This document shows, piece after piece, positions 7,424 to 9,198 of a DNA stretch of 9,198 bases. The DNA is from Tannerellaceae bacterium. Lineage in GTDB: Bacteria; Bacteroidota; Bacteroidia; Bacteroidales; Tannerellaceae. Position 1 is the stretch's first letter. Every line of letters starts with the position of its first letter. A program made the position numbers and the translations under genes. The notes under the pieces were generated by a model that saw only the letters and a program-made list of their open reading frames with translations, was not told where the DNA came from and did not search any database. The stretch covers positions 1-9,198 of the forward strand of contig JAJBTP010000264.1 in assembly GCA_020860805.1 (NCBI GenBank), given 5' to 3'.

Positions 7424-8992
7424 ATGTCGGAAGACCAGAAACGAGTACTTGAAACCCAGCTATGGGACATCGCAAACCTACTGAGAGGAAAAATCAGTGC
7501 AGATGATTACCGGGATTATATCCTCGGATTTATATTCTACAAATACCTGTCGGAAAAACAATACCTTTATGCCAATGATTTACTGGTAGGCGAGGAAGTA
7601 ACCGACTACTCCCAGGTGACCGACCCGGAAACACTGGACGCCATTAAAGAGGAATCACTGGCTAAACTGGGGTATTACCTGGAACCCGCCGACCTGTTTT
7701 CGGAAATTGCTAAAAAAGGACAGTCCAACCTCGAAGACGAAGATAGTTATATCCTGGATGACTTGCAACGCATCCTCAACCATATCGAACAAAGCACGAT
7801 GAGAACAGAGTCGGAAGACGACTTCAATGCCTTGTTTGAGGATATTGATTTAAACTCAACCAAAATCGGGCGTACCCAGAAAGCGAAGAACGAAGTGATT
7901 GTCAAAATCCTGAATTCGCTGGATAAAATAGATTTCAAACTCAAAGATATAGAGTCGGATGTATTGGGCGATGCCTATGAATACCTTATCTCCAAATTTG
8001 CTGCCGGTGCCGGGAAGTCGGCTGGTGAATTCTATACGCCACAGCAGGTTTCCAAAACCCTGGCGAAAATAGTCACCACCGGCAAAGAACGGTTGAAGTC
8101 GGTCTACGACCCGACCTGCGGTTCCGGTTCGTTGTTATTGCGGGTAGCCAAAGAGGTAGAAGTAAGCGAATTCTTCGGGCAGGAACTAAACCGTACGACG
8201 TACAACTTAGCCCGGATGAATATGATTCTGCACGATGTGCATTTCCGGGAGTTTGATATCCGCCACGAAGATACATTGGATAATCCGCAACATATGGACG
8301 AACGTTTTGAAGCCATTGTAGCCAATCCACCTTTTTCGGCACATTGGAAAGGTGATGATAATCCACTCTATAGCGGCGATGAACGTTTCTGTCACTACGG
8401 CAAACTGGCACCCAAAACCAAAGCCGACTACGCCTTTATCCAACACATGGTATACCAGTTGGCCGACAATGGAATTATGGCATGCGTAGCGCCTCACGGT
8501 ATCCTGTTCCGTGGAGCCGCCGAAGGCATGATGCGCAAATACCTGATTAAAGACCTCAATTACGTAGATGCCATTATCGGTCTACCCGCCAATATCTTTT
8601 ACGGTACTACTATCCCTACCTGTATCATAGTCATAAAGAAATGCCGCAAACCCGGTGACAGCATCGTGCTTATCGATGCCAGCGGAGAAGGCCATTACAT
8701 CAAAGAAGGCAACCAGAATGTACTGCGCGACGAAGATATAGAGCTGATTGTAAACACCTACCGCAACCGGGAAGCGATAGAAAAATACAGCAGTATCGTC
8801 ACACTTGAAGAAATCGCAGAAAACGATTACAACCTCAATATTCCCCGCTATGTAGACACCTTCCAGGAAGAAGAAGTGATTGAACTGGATACAGTAGCCC
8901 AGGATATAAAAGCAATAGACGTAGAACTCCAATCTGTCAATGCAGAAATCGCAGCCTTCTGTGCAGAGTTAAATATCTCAACACCTTTTTAA
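7424..8992 (+). CDS. hsdM: Type I restriction-modification system methyltransferase (M) subunit
   Basis: The 522-residue product is an N6-adenine DNA methyltransferase that, with the specificity subunit, modifies the host recognition sites and, with HsdR, forms the restriction complex. The N-terminal helical HsdM domain begins LWDIANLLRGKISADDYRDY (about 13-32) with ILGFIFYKYLSEK. The approach to the catalytic domain is DVLGDAYEYLISKF...GEFYTPQQV (GEFYTP at 201-206). Motif I, binding S-adenosylmethionine, is DPTCGSGSLL (229-238). The catalytic motif IV is NPPF (301-304). The C-terminal part contains IIGLPANIFYGTTIPTCIIV, the usual type I conserved block, and a coiled tail (about 485-515). Length and all key motifs are normal, so the enzyme appears active. 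hsdS follows after 3 bases. The ATG at 7424 is the natural start, as the conserved N-terminus begins about 12 residues later; there is no strong ribosome binding site. Confidence 0.96.
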   Translation: MSEDQKRVLETQLWDIANLLRGKISADDYRDYILGFIFYKYLSEKQYLYANDLLVGEEVTDYSQVTDPETLDAIKEESLAKLGYYLEPADLFSEIAKKGQSNLEDEDSYILDDLQRILNHIEQSTMRTESEDDFNALFEDIDLNSTKIGRTQKAKNEVIVKILNSLDKIDFKLKDIESDVLGDAYEYLISKFAAGAGKSAGEFYTPQQVSKTLAKIVTTGKERLKSVYDPTCGSGSLLLRVAKEVEVSEFFGQELNRTTYNLARMNMILHDVHFREFDIRHEDTLDNPQHMDERFEAIVANPPFSAHWKGDDNPLYSGDERFCHYGKLAPKTKADYAFIQHMVYQLADNGIMACVAPHGILFRGAAEGMMRKYLIKDLNYVDAIIGLPANIFYGTTIPTCIIVIKKCRKPGDSIVLIDASGEGHYIKEGNQNVLRDEDIELIVNTYRNREAIEKYSSIVTLEEIAENDYNLNIPRYVDTFQEEEVIELDTVAQDIKAIDVELQSVNAEIAAFCAELNISTPF

Positions 8993-8995
8993 GTT

Positions 8996-9198
8996 ATGAC
9001 AGAAAGAAAGTTACAACCACAGTTGAGGTTTCCTGGGTTTGAAGGGCAGTGGGAGGAAAAGAAATTAGAAGAGATTGCAAAAAGTATAACTTCAGGAAAA
9101 ACAAAACCTAATGATGAGGGAACTTGTTCGGTTTATGGCTCTATGGGGATTATAGGCTATTGTGATATTCCTACTCATAATGGGAAGTATTTGTTAGT
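8996..9198 (+). CDS. hsdS: Type I restriction-modification specificity (S) subunit, 5' part only
   Basis: The first 67 codons are present and the gene runs off the window. The start MTERKLQPQLRFPGFEGQWE is the usual N-terminus of Bacteroidota and Firmicutes HsdS (LRFPxFxxxWxxxxLxEI). It is followed by KKLEEIAKSITSGKTKP and VYGSMGIIGYCDIPTHNGKY, the opening of the first target recognition domain. The protein selects the DNA sequence that HsdM methylates and HsdR cuts. Its ATG is 3 bases after the hsdM stop, so the two are co-transcribed. By hand count the visible part has about 37% G+C, clearly lower than hsdM. That is common for recognition domains, which are swapped between strains. The partner hsdR must lie outside the window. 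Confidence 0.92.
   Translation, partial: MTERKLQPQLRFPGFEGQWEEKKLEEIAKSITSGKTKPNDEGTCSVYGSMGIIGYCDIPTHNGKYLL

Overview
The window looks like a gut-type Bacteroidales chromosome (Bacteroides/Parabacteroides-like). The reasons are a STN/carboxypeptidase-regulatory/plug TonB-dependent receptor paired with a DUF4249 lipoprotein, promoter -7 boxes of the Bacteroidota form TAnnTTTG, few purine-rich ribosome binding sites, and moderate GC content. Genus is not determinable by eye. All genes are on the + strand.

Region 1 (49-6339) is a tightly packed four-gene envelope operon: a secreted protein of an unnamed family, a STN-type TonB-dependent receptor, a secreted MG2/plug-like protein, and a DUF4249 lipoprotein. 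Gaps are a 4-base overlap, 5 bases and 1 base. The set probably forms one outer-membrane uptake or surface complex; the substrate cannot be read from sequence. The receptor and the DUF4249 gene are interrupted by frameshifts. I count four single-base indels: about 1983-2002, about 2561-2583, a T7 run at 3474-3480, and a C8 run at 6140-6147. Reading through them restores a full 919-residue receptor with a canonical ...NIKF end and a full DUF4249 protein. They may be consensus errors, recent decay or, for the C8 tract, slippage.

Region 2 (6340-6609) is non-coding. It holds an exactly 22-bp-phased array with a GGGTGTGCGT core, first four direct units and then inverted-like units, followed by a good Bacteroidota promoter that drives the next gene.

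Region 3 (6610-7185) is a free-standing SUKH (SMI1/KNR4-like) protein. Region 4 (7186-7423) is intergenic, with a nested palindrome of about 100 bp (REP-like) and a possible promoter.

Region 5 (7424-9198) is the start of a type I restriction-modification locus: a complete HsdM methyltransferase followed after 3 bases by the first 67 codons of HsdS, which runs off the window end. HsdR is not in the window. I found no wholly new system. The most unusual items are the hidden C-terminal frameshift of the receptor, the 22-bp phased array in front of a promoter, and the plug-like domain in the secreted MG2 protein.
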